From Nonomuraea sp. PA05 (lineage in GTDB: Bacteria; Actinomycetota; Actinomycetes; Streptosporangiales; Streptosporangiaceae), in contig NZ_VSEY01000032.1 in the NCBI RefSeq assembly GCF_008086045.1, positions 103,770 to 167,769 of the forward strand: a stretch of DNA of 64,000 nt. Reading direction: 5' to 3'. The first letter of the stretch is position 1, and each line of letters begins with the position of its first letter. Position numbers and translations under genes: made by a program. Shown here one piece after another: positions 1 to 8,017 of the stretch. The notes beneath the pieces were generated by a model that worked only from the letters and a program-made list of their open reading frames with translations, had not been told where the DNA came from and searched no databases.

Positions 1-1533
1 CCCGACGGAACGGCCGTCTTCTTCTGCCGTACCGGCGGGGAGGACGACTGGCTGGGCGATTTCGCCCCCACCGGCCGCGCCGAGCACGGAAACGGCCTGC
101 TGACCGGGACGGATCACGTCTCGCTCACCGAATCGGTCGACGACTTCGAGCAGGCCGCATTGTTCTATCACGCGGTGCTCGGCCTGCGGGAGACACAGAC
201 GGCCACGCTACCCGCGCCCTTCGGGCTGATCCGTAGCAGAGGGGCGACCGATCCGGAGCACCACGTCCGGATCAGCCTCAACACCGCGCCGCTCCGACGG
301 GGCGACTGGGCTCCGGCGGTGCCGAACCCGCAGCACATCGCCTTCACCACCGACGACGCCATCGCCACCGCGCGGGCGATGCGCGCCCTCGGCGCGCCGC
401 TGCTGCCGATCCCCGACAACTACTACGACGATCTGGACGCCCGCCTGGAGCTGTCGCCGGCGCTCCTGGCGGCGATGAGGCGGCACTCCATCCTGTACGA
501 CAGCGATCAGCACGGCGAATACCTGCACTTCTACACCGAGATGCTCGGCGCGCGGATCTTCTTCGAAGTGGTGCAGCGGGTGGGCGAGTACTCCGGCTAC
601 GGCGCCCCGAACAGCGCGGCCGTGCGCATGGCCGCGCACCGCAGGCGCCGGCTGACCACGCTGAAGGAGCCCTCGGCCGTCGCCGGCGGCGAGGGGGCGC
701 ACGACTACTCACTGGCGCATCTCACGGCGCTGAGCCTGTCCCCGCCCGAACTGGTGAGCGCCGCCGCCGACGCGGGCTACCGATACGTGGGCCTGCGCAT
801 GACCAAGGTCACCCCGCACGAGCCGCATCACCCCCTCGCCACCGACCCCGCACTGATGCGGGCGACCAAGGTCCGGCTCGCGGCCACGGGCATCGAGGTG
901 CTCGACATCGAGCTGGCCAGGATCCCGCCCGAGGCCGACCCGGCGAGCTTCCTGCGCTTCCTGGAAGCGGGAGCCGAACTCGGGGCCCGCCACGTCATCA
1001 CGCAACTCCCCGATCCGGACTTCACCCGCAAAGCCGACAGGTTCGCGCGACTGTGCGAGCTGGCCAGGCCGCTCGGCCTCACCATCGACCTCGAGTTCCC
1101 CTCGTGGACCCAGACGGGCGATCTGACCGGGGCCGTCCGCGTCCTGCGAGAGGCCCGCCAGCCCAACGCGGGCATCCTCATCGACTTGATCCACTTCGCG
1201 CGCTCCGGCTCCAGCGTGGCCGAGCTCCGGGAGCTGCCACCCGAGTGGTTCCGCTTCGCCCACGTCTGCGACGCCCCCGCCGCGGCGCCGGCCACCCAGG
1301 AGGAGATCATCCATGCCGCGCGCTTCGAGCGGCTGTTCCCCGGCGAGGGCGGCCTCGACGTGCACGGCATCCTCGGCGCCCTGCCGCCCGGGATCCCGTA
1401 CGCCCTGGAGATCCCACGGGCGACCCTCGTGGCCCAGGTGGGCGCCAAGGAGCACGCCCGCCTCGCGATCACCGCCGCACGCCGCCATCTCGACGCGACC
1501 GCCCGGCGGACGGGACCCACCGCGGCGGCCTAG
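1..1533 (+). CDS. HPPD-like (VOC) domain fused to sugar-phosphate isomerase-type TIM barrel, 5' end outside window
   Basis: The reading frame is open from base 1, so the gene starts upstream; 510 residues are visible. The first ~220 residues are a 4-hydroxyphenylpyruvate-dioxygenase-like VOC domain with the usual metal triad: His in TDHVSL, His in GEYLHFYTEM, Glu in FFEVVQR. After a basic linker (AAHRRRRL) comes a second, complete xylose-isomerase/AP-endonuclease-2 type TIM barrel (about residues 240-505), with likely metal ligands in DLEFPSW, LIDLIHF, FAHVCDAP and ALEIPRA. In known bifunctional 3-dehydroshikimate-dehydratase-type proteins a TIM barrel precedes the VOC domain; here one follows it, so the full protein may be TIM-VOC-TIM (inference). 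A role in aromatic or quinate/shikimate-type catabolism is plausible; the substrate is not readable. Confidence 0.8.
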   Translation, partial: PDGTAVFFCRTGGEDDWLGDFAPTGRAEHGNGLLTGTDHVSLTESVDDFEQAALFYHAVLGLRETQTATLPAPFGLIRSRGATDPEHHVRISLNTAPLRRGDWAPAVPNPQHIAFTTDDAIATARAMRALGAPLLPIPDNYYDDLDARLELSPALLAAMRRHSILYDSDQHGEYLHFYTEMLGARIFFEVVQRVGEYSGYGAPNSAAVRMAAHRRRRLTTLKEPSAVAGGEGAHDYSLAHLTALSLSPPELVSAAADAGYRYVGLRMTKVTPHEPHHPLATDPALMRATKVRLAATGIEVLDIELARIPPEADPASFLRFLEAGAELGARHVITQLPDPDFTRKADRFARLCELARPLGLTIDLEFPSWTQTGDLTGAVRVLREARQPNAGILIDLIHFARSGSSVAELRELPPEWFRFAHVCDAPAAAPATQEEIIHAARFERLFPGEGGLDVHGILGALPPGIPYALEIPRATLVAQVGAKEHARLAITAARRHLDATARRTGPTAAA

Positions 1534-1730
1534 ACGGCGCCCCGGGAGGGGCTTGGTTCCGGGCCCTTCTTGCTGGTCGGGGCCTCGCATGACGCGGCGC
1601 ATGGTGCGAGCCGGCGCCGCGCGTCGGAGACTCGGAGCAGGCGCAGGGATGTCCGGCAACCGAACGGTGCCGCCTCGTTGACGGCGCCTTCGCGCGCCCG
1701 CTCACGATCGCCGCCTGTCCGCCCGCCCTC
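1534..1730. other. Intergenic, convergent gap, nothing clear
   Basis: About 200 bases between two convergent stop codons. It is GC-rich with several short inverted repeats but no long stem that I would call a terminator with confidence, and no convincing gene. Confidence 0.4.
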
Positions 1731-3119
1731 TCACCTGCCCACGGTGGAACGTTCGGCGTCACGGATGGTCCTGTCGGCATCCCGCCGGGTGATGAAGCCG
1801 TCCCGCAGGTTCTGCTGGGTGACCTGGCGCACCTTGCTCACGTAGTCGCGGTGGCCGGGATACAACCCGTTCAGGGTGGTCTCATCGAAGGGGATCCAGG
1901 TGCCGCCCTGGCGGCAGGCGCTGTTGGTGGCGTCGGTCAGGCCGATGTTCCAGCCGGTGTTGCGCTCCGTCGGAGCATCCACCGCCGCCAGCCGGATGCC
2001 GCCGCGTGCGATCTGGTAGGCGTCCCGGGTCAGGGTGGCGGGGCTGGTGGTGGTGTCGGTGATCTCCAGGTACGGCGCCGCGGGCGGCCGCCGGTTCTCC
2101 CGCGCCCAGCGCACGGCGTGGTCGAACATCGCGTTCAGCACGTACTCGTAGGGGACGTTGCTGCGTGCCGGCGACACGCAGGGCGCGGTGGGCCCGGCGA
2201 GCAGGCCCGACACGCCTGCGTCACGCAGCCGGATCGGATTGTTGACGAGGTAGGCGTGCCGGTCGGAGTGCGAGGCGCCGGCGATCTCCCAGTAGGCGTA
2301 ATGGCCGGTGTCCGGCTGGCGGCGAGCGGCCTGGTTGGCGAGCACGTCGTACTCGCTGGCCGTCTTGAAGACCTTCGTGGCCAGGTCGGGACGGATCTGC
2401 ACGCCACCGTCCACGATGGTGATCACGTCGTAGACGGGCGTGAGAGGGTGCACCGAGTTGGCGTACAGGGCGAGGCGGGAGGCCGATTGCGACTGGCCGG
2501 TCGCGATGAGCGTCCTGACCTTGAGATCGCCGAGAGGGCGGGCGCCGCGGGGGTCCGTCAGCGCCTGGGCGGCCTGGGTGAAGACGTCGTAGGCGAGGCC
2601 GTCGTCGGTGACGGTGCCGCCGGCGGTCAGGTCGAGGCTTCCGTACCTGGCCGGGTTCCACGTCCTGAGACCGGCGGGGGTGTGCACGCCGTTGCGCTGG
2701 GCGCTGACGCCCACCCAGGCGTATCCCTCGTCCAGCAGGTGGCGGAACGAGCGGGACCACATGACCTCGTAGTCGAAGGTGTTGGTCACGTTGTACCACT
2801 CGACGATCGCGGTGCCGTTGAACCGCTTCGGCGAGAGCGGGCGGCGGACGACGATGCGCGTCCGGTAGGGGTGCCCGGTGTCGATGACCGTTCCGGTGGC
2901 CTGGTCAGGAGTGGTGTAGCGGCTGGCGGTGCCTTCGATGAAGTACTCCTCCTCGATGTAGCCGGCCCTGCGGAGGTCTTGGTCCGTGGCGAAGAACGGA
3001 TGGTCGCGAGGCCCGGCGCCGGTGGCGATGGGGCCGGTCACCGTCGGGGCGCCGGGCTCGTGGAGGGTGGTCGGCTGCAGGGCCATCAGGGATAACAGGC
3101 AGGCCAGAAGAGAGCGCAT
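1731..3119 (-). CDS. Secreted alpha/beta hydrolase domain protein (Abhydrolase_10 type)
   Basis: 462 residues. The start is the ATG at 3119, reading MRSLLACLLSLMALQ, preceded by a GGAG ribosome site; a longer frame upstream lacks one. The N-terminus is a short signal peptide. The body matches the poorly characterised alpha/beta hydrolase domain family in which an EEEYF..GTASRYT segment, RRPLSP..FNGTAIVEWYNVT and the nucleophile elbow GQSQSA (near residue 207) are typical; a distal AGASHSDRHAYL supplies a candidate His. The same family occurs again at 28778-30076, there without a signal peptide. The natural substrate is unknown; a secreted esterase is the likely class. It is divergent from the SpoIIE gene and not in an operon. 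Confidence 0.8.
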   Translation of the reverse strand: MRSLLACLLSLMALQPTTLHEPGAPTVTGPIATGAGPRDHPFFATDQDLRRAGYIEEEYFIEGTASRYTTPDQATGTVIDTGHPYRTRIVVRRPLSPKRFNGTAIVEWYNVTNTFDYEVMWSRSFRHLLDEGYAWVGVSAQRNGVHTPAGLRTWNPARYGSLDLTAGGTVTDDGLAYDVFTQAAQALTDPRGARPLGDLKVRTLIATGQSQSASRLALYANSVHPLTPVYDVITIVDGGVQIRPDLATKVFKTASEYDVLANQAARRQPDTGHYAYWEIAGASHSDRHAYLVNNPIRLRDAGVSGLLAGPTAPCVSPARSNVPYEYVLNAMFDHAVRWARENRRPPAAPYLEITDTTTSPATLTRDAYQIARGGIRLAAVDAPTERNTGWNIGLTDATNSACRQGGTWIPFDETTLNGLYPGHRDYVSKVRQVTQQNLRDGFITRRDADRTIRDAERSTVGR

Positions 3120-3348
3120 CGAGGACTCCGTCCAGAAAGTACGGACTAGATAGTTCATAAAGCTGCGTCACCGGCGCTGTGAAGTCAAGGAGGAGTCCGA
3201 GGCGCGAAACGGCGATCCGGGGCTGGAAGGGTTGTCCGAGCGGCGGCGACGGGTGCGAGGCCGGAGCGTCCGCGCGCTGGACGGTCATTCGCGGACGTGA
3301 GCTGACGATCTATGGTGATGGCACGGTTCTCCTAGGAAAGGCACCGCG

Positions 3349-4596
3349 ATGGCAGGCGACGGCGAGGGGATGCTGGGCGGTCTGCTGGGGGTCAATCATC
3401 TGTCCGCGATGGAGGAGGTGCCGGGCCTGGTCGCCGAGCACGCGCGGCGGGTCGGGTTCTCCCAGACGACGGTGTACGTCGCCGACCTGCAGCAGCAGCA
3501 TCTGGTGCCGTTGCCAGGGCAGCGTGACCCGTCCGGCGAACCGCTGGAGCCGATCGGGATCGACACCACGGTGGCAGGCCGCGCCTATCGCGATTCGGAG
3601 ATCGTCCATGCCCGCCACGTGGCCGACCCCGCCGAAGGAGAGGCGGCGCAGCCGCCGCCGGCGGGCGAGGGGCCGCAGCGGCTGTGGGTGCCGTTGCTGG
3701 ACGGCACCGAGCGGGTCGGGGTGCTCGGGGTGAGCGTACCGCCGGGCGCGCCGGCCGCCGAGTTGCTGGCCGCCCAGCTGGCCTCCCTGGTCGCGCTGCT
3801 GGTGATCAGCAAGCGCGCGCACAGCGACTCCTACGCCCGCCTCGTACGCGCCCGGCCGATGACCCTGTCGGCCGAGGTGCTGTGGAACCTGCTCCCGTCG
3901 GGCACCTTCGCCAACGACCGGGTGGTGGTCAGCACCGCGCTGGAGCCGGCGTACGAGGTCGGCGGGGACGCCTACGACTTCGCCATCGACGGCGACACGC
4001 TGCACGTGTCAATCTTCGACGCGATGGGGCACGACACCTCCGCCGGGCTGACCGCCACCATCGCCATGGGCGCCTGCCGCAACAACCGCCGCCAGGGCGA
4101 GGACCTCGCCGCGACGACCGAGGCCATCGACGCGGCGATCGCCGAGCAGTTCACCGGACGCTTCGCCACCGGCATCCTGGCGGATCTGAACCTGCGGACG
4201 GGCTGGCTGAGCTGGGTCAACCGGGGCCACCATCCCCCCTTGGTGCTGCGGGAAGGCCGGCAGGTCGCCAGCTTGGACGGCGAGCCCGACCCGCCGATGG
4301 GGTTCGGGCTGGGCGTCCGCACCGGTCTGCTGCGCTACCAGCTGCAACCGGGGGACCGGCTGCTGTTCTACACCGACGGCGTCATCGAGGCGCAGAGCCC
4401 GAAGGGGGAGTTGTTCGGGCTGGAGCGCTTCATCGATTTCATTGTCCGGCGCGAGGCCGATGGCATGTCGGCTCCGGAGACGCTGCGCCGGCTGATCCAG
4501 ACCATCATGGAGCACCAGCGTGGCCGCCTTCAGGACGACGCCACCGTGGTGACGGTCGAGTGGCGCAGCAGGCGAAACGAGCAGCTCATGCTGTGA
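3349..4596 (+). CDS. GAF-SpoIIE family PP2C-type serine phosphatase
   Basis: 415 residues, ATG at 3349 after GGAAAGG. Residues ~10-160 look like a GAF sensor domain (AEHARRVGFSQTTVYVAD, later WVPLLDGTERVGVLGV). Residues ~190-410 are a SpoIIE/RsbU-type PP2C phosphatase with the metal-binding aspartates in GGDAYDF (~204), DAMGHD (~225), YTDGV (~340) and DDATVV (~398), all present, so it should be active. Such proteins dephosphorylate anti-sigma-factor antagonists in partner-switching stress pathways. No anti-sigma kinase or STAS gene lies beside it, so its partner is elsewhere. Divergent from the hydrolase at 1731. Confidence 0.88.
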   Translation: MAGDGEGMLGGLLGVNHLSAMEEVPGLVAEHARRVGFSQTTVYVADLQQQHLVPLPGQRDPSGEPLEPIGIDTTVAGRAYRDSEIVHARHVADPAEGEAAQPPPAGEGPQRLWVPLLDGTERVGVLGVSVPPGAPAAELLAAQLASLVALLVISKRAHSDSYARLVRARPMTLSAEVLWNLLPSGTFANDRVVVSTALEPAYEVGGDAYDFAIDGDTLHVSIFDAMGHDTSAGLTATIAMGACRNNRRQGEDLAATTEAIDAAIAEQFTGRFATGILADLNLRTGWLSWVNRGHHPPLVLREGRQVASLDGEPDPPMGFGLGVRTGLLRYQLQPGDRLLFYTDGVIEAQSPKGELFGLERFIDFIVRREADGMSAPETLRRLIQTIMEHQRGRLQDDATVVTVEWRSRRNEQLML

Positions 4597-5299
4597 CGCC
4601 GCGGGCGCGCCTCCGTGTCCGCCGGGGAGCGGGAGAGGTGACACGACCACGACGGCTGAACTCGGTGATCGGGCACGTACCGGTGACATCCCGGCTGAGG
4701 TGAGAAGGAAGAGCCGACGCACTCGGCGAGTCACAACAGGAAGGGGCGGCAGGCCGCTCCGGACGGCGGAGGCGGGGGAGCGCGGCGCTGCGGCTGGACT
4801 TTCCCTGCTACGGCGACTTCTTCCGTTCGGAGAACCCGGACCCGCGAGAACGCCTGACGCATCCCATCAGGTCGGCGAGCTGACCGGGCCACCGGGGAAG
4901 GAGGGACCGGAAGTGGCCGCCCACGACATCTCCGGTCCAAGCAGGACGGCCGAGGACCTGCCGACGGAGCCGGCCACGCCACACCTTCCGGTGGCGCGTC
5001 GAGAACGGCCGCGGGAGCGCCTGGTACGGACGTCCCTCAGCCCGGTCGACAGCCTGCGGACTGTCGATGACCTCCACTTCCGCGAACGTCTCCAAGACCT
5101 CCCGGGCGGACGTCGCATGGACCCACCACCACACCCTGCCCATGCCATTCGGGCTGGCTCACTTGGCTGGAGGACACGCCAGGCGTCGCGGTGGGCGTAT
5201 TGACCGACCTATCACCCGTGTTGGGCAGGCCGCCTGCCGCGATCATCCCGATGGTGATGGCGATCGCCGGCTCGGCGGGCCGGGCGACGGCACGCGGCC
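4597..5299. other. 703-base gap holding only a remnant
   Basis: No intact gene is convincing here. The only protein-like signal is a minus-strand fragment at 5024-5143 (listed separately). Remaining frames are arginine/glycine/proline-rich and look like GC-driven shadows. Confidence 0.5.
4808..5143 (-). pseudogene. Probable remnant of a small actinobacterial hypothetical protein
   Basis: From the ATG at 5143 the frame reads MGRVWWWVHATSAREVLETF, then AEVEVIDSPQAVDRAEG. This opening (x-WWWVHA..S..-VLETFAEVEV) resembles, from memory, the start of a conserved actinobacterial protein of unknown function. After about residue 38 the frame becomes arginine-rich and unlike it, ending at 4808, which suggests a deletion or frameshift. 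It could instead be a genuine 111-residue unknown; I consider decay more likely. Confidence 0.35.
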
Positions 5300-5803
5300 T
5301 TACCGATGCGGCACCAGCTTCCAATACTGCGAAATGGAGGGCGGTCCCTCCCACATGGACGTGGGAACCACGTACACGTTGTTCGAGAGGACGTTGCTCT
5401 GCGTGCTGAGCGCGTACCCCGGGTAGACCTTCGGAATGATCGCGTACGAGTCCGCGTCATTCGGAACCGCGTCGCTGCCGTGAACCCGGCGAATGAACCA
5501 CTTCTGCCGCTCGTTCGCGCTGTCCGGATTCTTGAGCCGGGGATTGTCCTTCTCATTGACACCGGCGGCGAGGCACCGGTTGTTCTCGAAGCTCTTGATC
5601 ACGTACGTGCCGTCGCCGGCCGGCTCGATGTACCACAGGTGCCCCAGCAAGCCCTTGATCGTCATGACCGGGTCGAGGTTCCACGTCTGCACGGCCTGTT
5701 CGAGGTCGTCGTTGTAGTTGTCGGTCTGCAGGTACGTGCCGGTGACCTCGTGAACGAGCATGAACGGACCCTGGATGCCGCCTTCGCCGGAGATACTGGT
5801 CAT
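5300..5803 (-). CDS. Small beta-trefoil (ricin-like) lectin-type protein
   Basis: 167 residues. The start chosen is the ATG at 5803 (MTSISGEGGIQGPFMLVH), after GAAAGGGG; a longer frame to 5890 has no ribosome site. Three repeats of ~45 residues with the pattern hydrophobic-Leu ... W-x-I-x-P-x-x-x-GTYVI-x-S ... N-x-x-Leu (LWYIEPAGDGTYVIKS, KWFIRRV..DSYAIIPK, YWKLVP) indicate a beta-trefoil fold. There is no signal peptide, so it is cytoplasmic or released by another route. Related small trefoils act as lectins or protease inhibitors; which applies here cannot be read. It stands alone. Confidence 0.65.
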   Translation of the reverse strand: MTSISGEGGIQGPFMLVHEVTGTYLQTDNYNDDLEQAVQTWNLDPVMTIKGLLGHLWYIEPAGDGTYVIKSFENNRCLAAGVNEKDNPRLKNPDSANERQKWFIRRVHGSDAVPNDADSYAIIPKVYPGYALSTQSNVLSNNVYVVPTSMWEGPPSISQYWKLVPHR

Positions 5804-6187
5804 GTGCCGTTCCCCTTTCTCGTTCTGACGTAGCAGGGGTCGATGGCGCGCCAACACCACCAGATTCACCCCGAATGCAGCGGCCGTCACGAGTCAGCAG
5901 CTGACCACATCCGGCCATTTCCCCGGGAACCCTGAACAATCTGTCAATGGTGGAGGTCCGCCAAGCCGCACGCCGAACTCCGCTCGGGGATAACGCTTCA
6001 CGCGGGACGGAGTCTCGATCCCCGGCTGGCCGGCGACGACGTCCAGGATTTCTGCGGCCCGACGGGGGCCTGCCGCCCCGTCCGGGGGGCCAGACAGTCT
6101 GTGTGAGATCACTTCACTGACATCTCATCCGGCCCGGCGTCCACTATCAACAACCTGTCGAATCCGGGAGGCATGATGGCGGACTCC

Positions 6188-6263
6188 GACGCCCCGGTCA
6201 ACGTGTATCAACATCGTCGGACTTCTTGACCCTATATTCGGGAATGTCTGCGTAGCTGGGTGA
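6188..6263 (+). pseudogene. Chaplin C-terminal half, frameshifted remnant
   Basis: Bases 6188-6205 read DAPVNV; after four more bases the frame shifts and 6210-6263 read NIVGLLDPIFGNVCVAG followed by TGA. Joined, this is the second half of a chaplin domain (PVNV-CGNS-xNIVGLLNPxFGNxC) with the CGNS codons missing. The bases at the junction fit loss of 11 nucleotides between GTGT and ATCAAC. The second chaplin cysteine is kept, the first is lost. No signal peptide precedes it. Confidence 0.6.
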
Positions 6264-6310
6264 GACGCCTATTCCGATCCCTGCGGGAAGCACGATAATC
6301 GCCCGTCGAG

Positions 6311-6470
6311 ATGACTCCGAGCCGCTTGCCGAGGGCCGGCATCATCGGCATTGCCCTGCCGCCGGGTGTGCTTTCCGGAAACGTTATTCAAGTTCCGATC
6401 CACCTGTGCGGGAACAGCATCGATTTCGTCGCGCTCCTCAACCCCACGTTCGGGGTCTATGGGAGCCAGG
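6311..6470 (+). pseudogene. Chaplin-domain remnant
   Basis: The plus frame from 6311 contains PPGVLSGNVIQVPIHLCGNS and IDFVALLNPTFG, a clear match to the chaplin hydrophobin-like repeat (PGVxSGNxxQVPVHVPVNVCGNxVNVxGLLNPxFGNxC). Four residues between PIH and CGN are missing in frame, the terminal GN-x-C is replaced by GVYGSQ, and there is no signal peptide. One cysteine of the pair is therefore gone. It lies just downstream of the other chaplin fragment, suggesting a former tandem pair. Confidence 0.6.
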
Positions 6471-6503
6471 TGCGTGGTCCGACCCGGCTCACGCACCGAG
6501 TTC

Positions 6504-7361
6504 TCACGGCTTGCGGGCCAGAGCGCCGTAGGCCCAGGCGTGACCGCCGGGAATCTGCTCCTGGTACTCGATGGGATCCGGCCGCCATGTCACCACCTCG
6601 ACGAGGCCCGGGTCCACCAGGTTCCACCCTTCGAAGAAGCGCAGTGTCTCGTCGAAGGTGCGCGGCACCATGGGGGCGGTGCTGTTGTCGTAGGGCTTGG
6701 TGAACTCCTCGCGGCGCACCTGGTCGGTGAAGTCGAGCGTGATGTGCGACAGCAGCAGGTGACTGCCGCCGGGCACCGCGGCCTTGAGCTGTTCGACCAG
6801 CTCGTACGGCTTTTCCTCGTCGGTGATGAAGTGCATGACGCCGGCCAGGATGACGCCGACGGGACGGGTGAAGTCGATCACGCGCTGGACCGCGGGATCG
6901 GCCAGGATCTTCTCCGGCCGGCGCAGGTCCGCCTCGATCATGTCGGTCATGCCCGCGGGGTCACCGGTCAGCAGTGCGCGGCCGTGGACCAGGACGATCG
7001 GATCGTTGTCCACGTAGGCCACGCGGGCCTCGGGGATGGTCTCCTGGGCGATCGTGTGGGTGTTGTCCTGGGTGGGGATCCCGGTGCCGATGTCCAGGAA
7101 CTGGGTGATGCCGGCCTCGGCCGCCAGATACCGCACTGCCCGGCCCAGGAAGGCGCGATGTGCGCGTACGCCCTCGCGCGTGCCAGGCGACACCTCGATG
7201 AGTGCCTCGGCGGCCTTGCGGTCGGCGGCGAAGTGGTCTTTGCCGCCGAGCAGGTAGTCATATATGCGAGCCGGATGAGGAATGTGCGGGTTGATTCTCG
7301 TGGCCGGAGCCTCGGCGTATGCGGCTGCCGGTGGATCTGTCACACCGTCGCTGTGCGTCAT
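6504..7361 (-). CDS. SAM-dependent methyltransferase, DUF574/Methyltransf_19 family
   Basis: 285 residues from the ATG at 7361 (MTHSDGVTDPP), preceded by GGAAGAG; an upstream extension to 7511 has no ribosome site. The family signature INPHIPHPARIYDYLLGGKD opens the domain, followed by the SAM-binding FLDIGTGIPTQDNTH and the acidic loop YVDNDPIV. This family is heavily expanded in actinomycetes, where most members have no assigned substrate and some sit in secondary-metabolite or regulatory loci. It is a single gene here, with no obvious partner. Confidence 0.9.
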   Translation of the reverse strand: MTHSDGVTDPPAAAYAEAPATRINPHIPHPARIYDYLLGGKDHFAADRKAAEALIEVSPGTREGVRAHRAFLGRAVRYLAAEAGITQFLDIGTGIPTQDNTHTIAQETIPEARVAYVDNDPIVLVHGRALLTGDPAGMTDMIEADLRRPEKILADPAVQRVIDFTRPVGVILAGVMHFITDEEKPYELVEQLKAAVPGGSHLLLSHITLDFTDQVRREEFTKPYDNSTAPMVPRTFDETLRFFEGWNLVDPGLVEVVTWRPDPIEYQEQIPGGHAWAYGALARKP

Positions 7362-7798
7362 CTTCTCTTCCTTGTCGATCGGCGGCCTTGCCTGAGGGGC
7401 AGGGAATTTGAATTCCGTTCCGCCGGACGCGCTTGACGCACACCTCAGGTGTGGGACGGCAGGAGAGATCACTTCGGGCACCCAGTTTGGCACTTCTTCG
7501 ATAGTTGTCAAGGAACAGATCGAAACGTTCGGCGACGTCCGATCTGGCCTGTGCCGGTTGTGCTGGTAGAGCGCAGAGCTTGGAGCTTCGGTCAGGATCT
7601 CTCCCTGCAGCGCTCATGGAAGTTTCACGGCCATCCTTCCGCAGGTCGGCCGCGTTCCCACGCAATAGCGCGAGGTGGGCCTGTTCGGTCGCGGCCCTAA
7701 CGGGATTACGCAAGCTACGGTGCTCTTGACAGTATCTTTCGGTATCGGATTTGCTGCGTCTCACCACCTTCAACGACGTGAGAGGTCCATCGCCAGAA
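7362..7798. other. Gap upstream of the methyltransferase, nothing clear
   Basis: About 440 bases with no convincing gene. It must hold the promoter for the minus-strand methyltransferase, but I cannot pick a reliable -35/-10 pair. Confidence 0.35.
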
Positions 7799-7814
7799 TT
7801 GTTAGCGCTAACAA
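7799..7814. promoter_or_regulatory. LacI-type operator palindrome
   Basis: TTGTTAGCGCTAACAA is a perfect 16-base palindrome with a central CG, the classic form of LacI/GalR-family operators. Its 14-base core recurs at 19480-19493, upstream of the GH43 gene. It lies ~200 bases before the SGNH esterase gene and just before the ricin-domain remnant. Confidence 0.75.
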
Positions 7815-7817
7815 AGC

Positions 7818-7951
7818 AGAACAGCCAGTGCACCGACGGCAGCATCACCGCGGTATGTGCGAACAAGTGCCTGGACGTGCCCAGAGCTACTCCAAGGCTC
7901 CAGATCCACACCTGCCACGGCGGCACCGACCAACGCTGGACCCGCACCTGA
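7818..7951 (+). pseudogene. Duplicated fragment of a ricin-type (CBM13) repeat
   Basis: The plus frame ending at the TGA near 7949 reads DGSITAVCANKCLDVP, then LQIHTCHGGTDQRWTRT. It copies the last repeat of the SGNH esterase ~1.1 kb downstream (DGTITAVGANKCLDVP ... LQIYTCHAAANQRWTRVG), with near-identical DNA in the GCGAACAAGTGCCTGGACGT stretch. It lacks a start, a signal peptide and the other repeats, and a few codons around the PSYSTANGVK region are lost or changed. Confidence 0.7.
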
Positions 7952-8017
7952 ACCCAATGGCGCCGCAGTCCGCCGTAGCACATCAGCGATGACAGACATG
8001 ACCACAGGGAGGTCCTG

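Larger units (their letters stand above)
5804..6503. other. 700-base gap with two chaplin fragments
   Basis: Apart from the chaplin remnants at 6188-6263 and 6311-6470 I see no gene. The sequence from 6170 to 6450 is visibly lower in GC than its surroundings. Confidence 0.5.

Noticed and set aside
4700..5203. Plus-strand frame of 167 codons in the gap after the SpoIIE gene
   Set aside because: Arg/Pro/Gly-rich, no ribosome site, and overlaps a more protein-like minus-strand fragment.
6269..6496. Minus-strand 75-codon frame opposite the chaplin fragment
   Set aside because: No ribosome site or family match; the plus strand carries the recognisable chaplin sequence.
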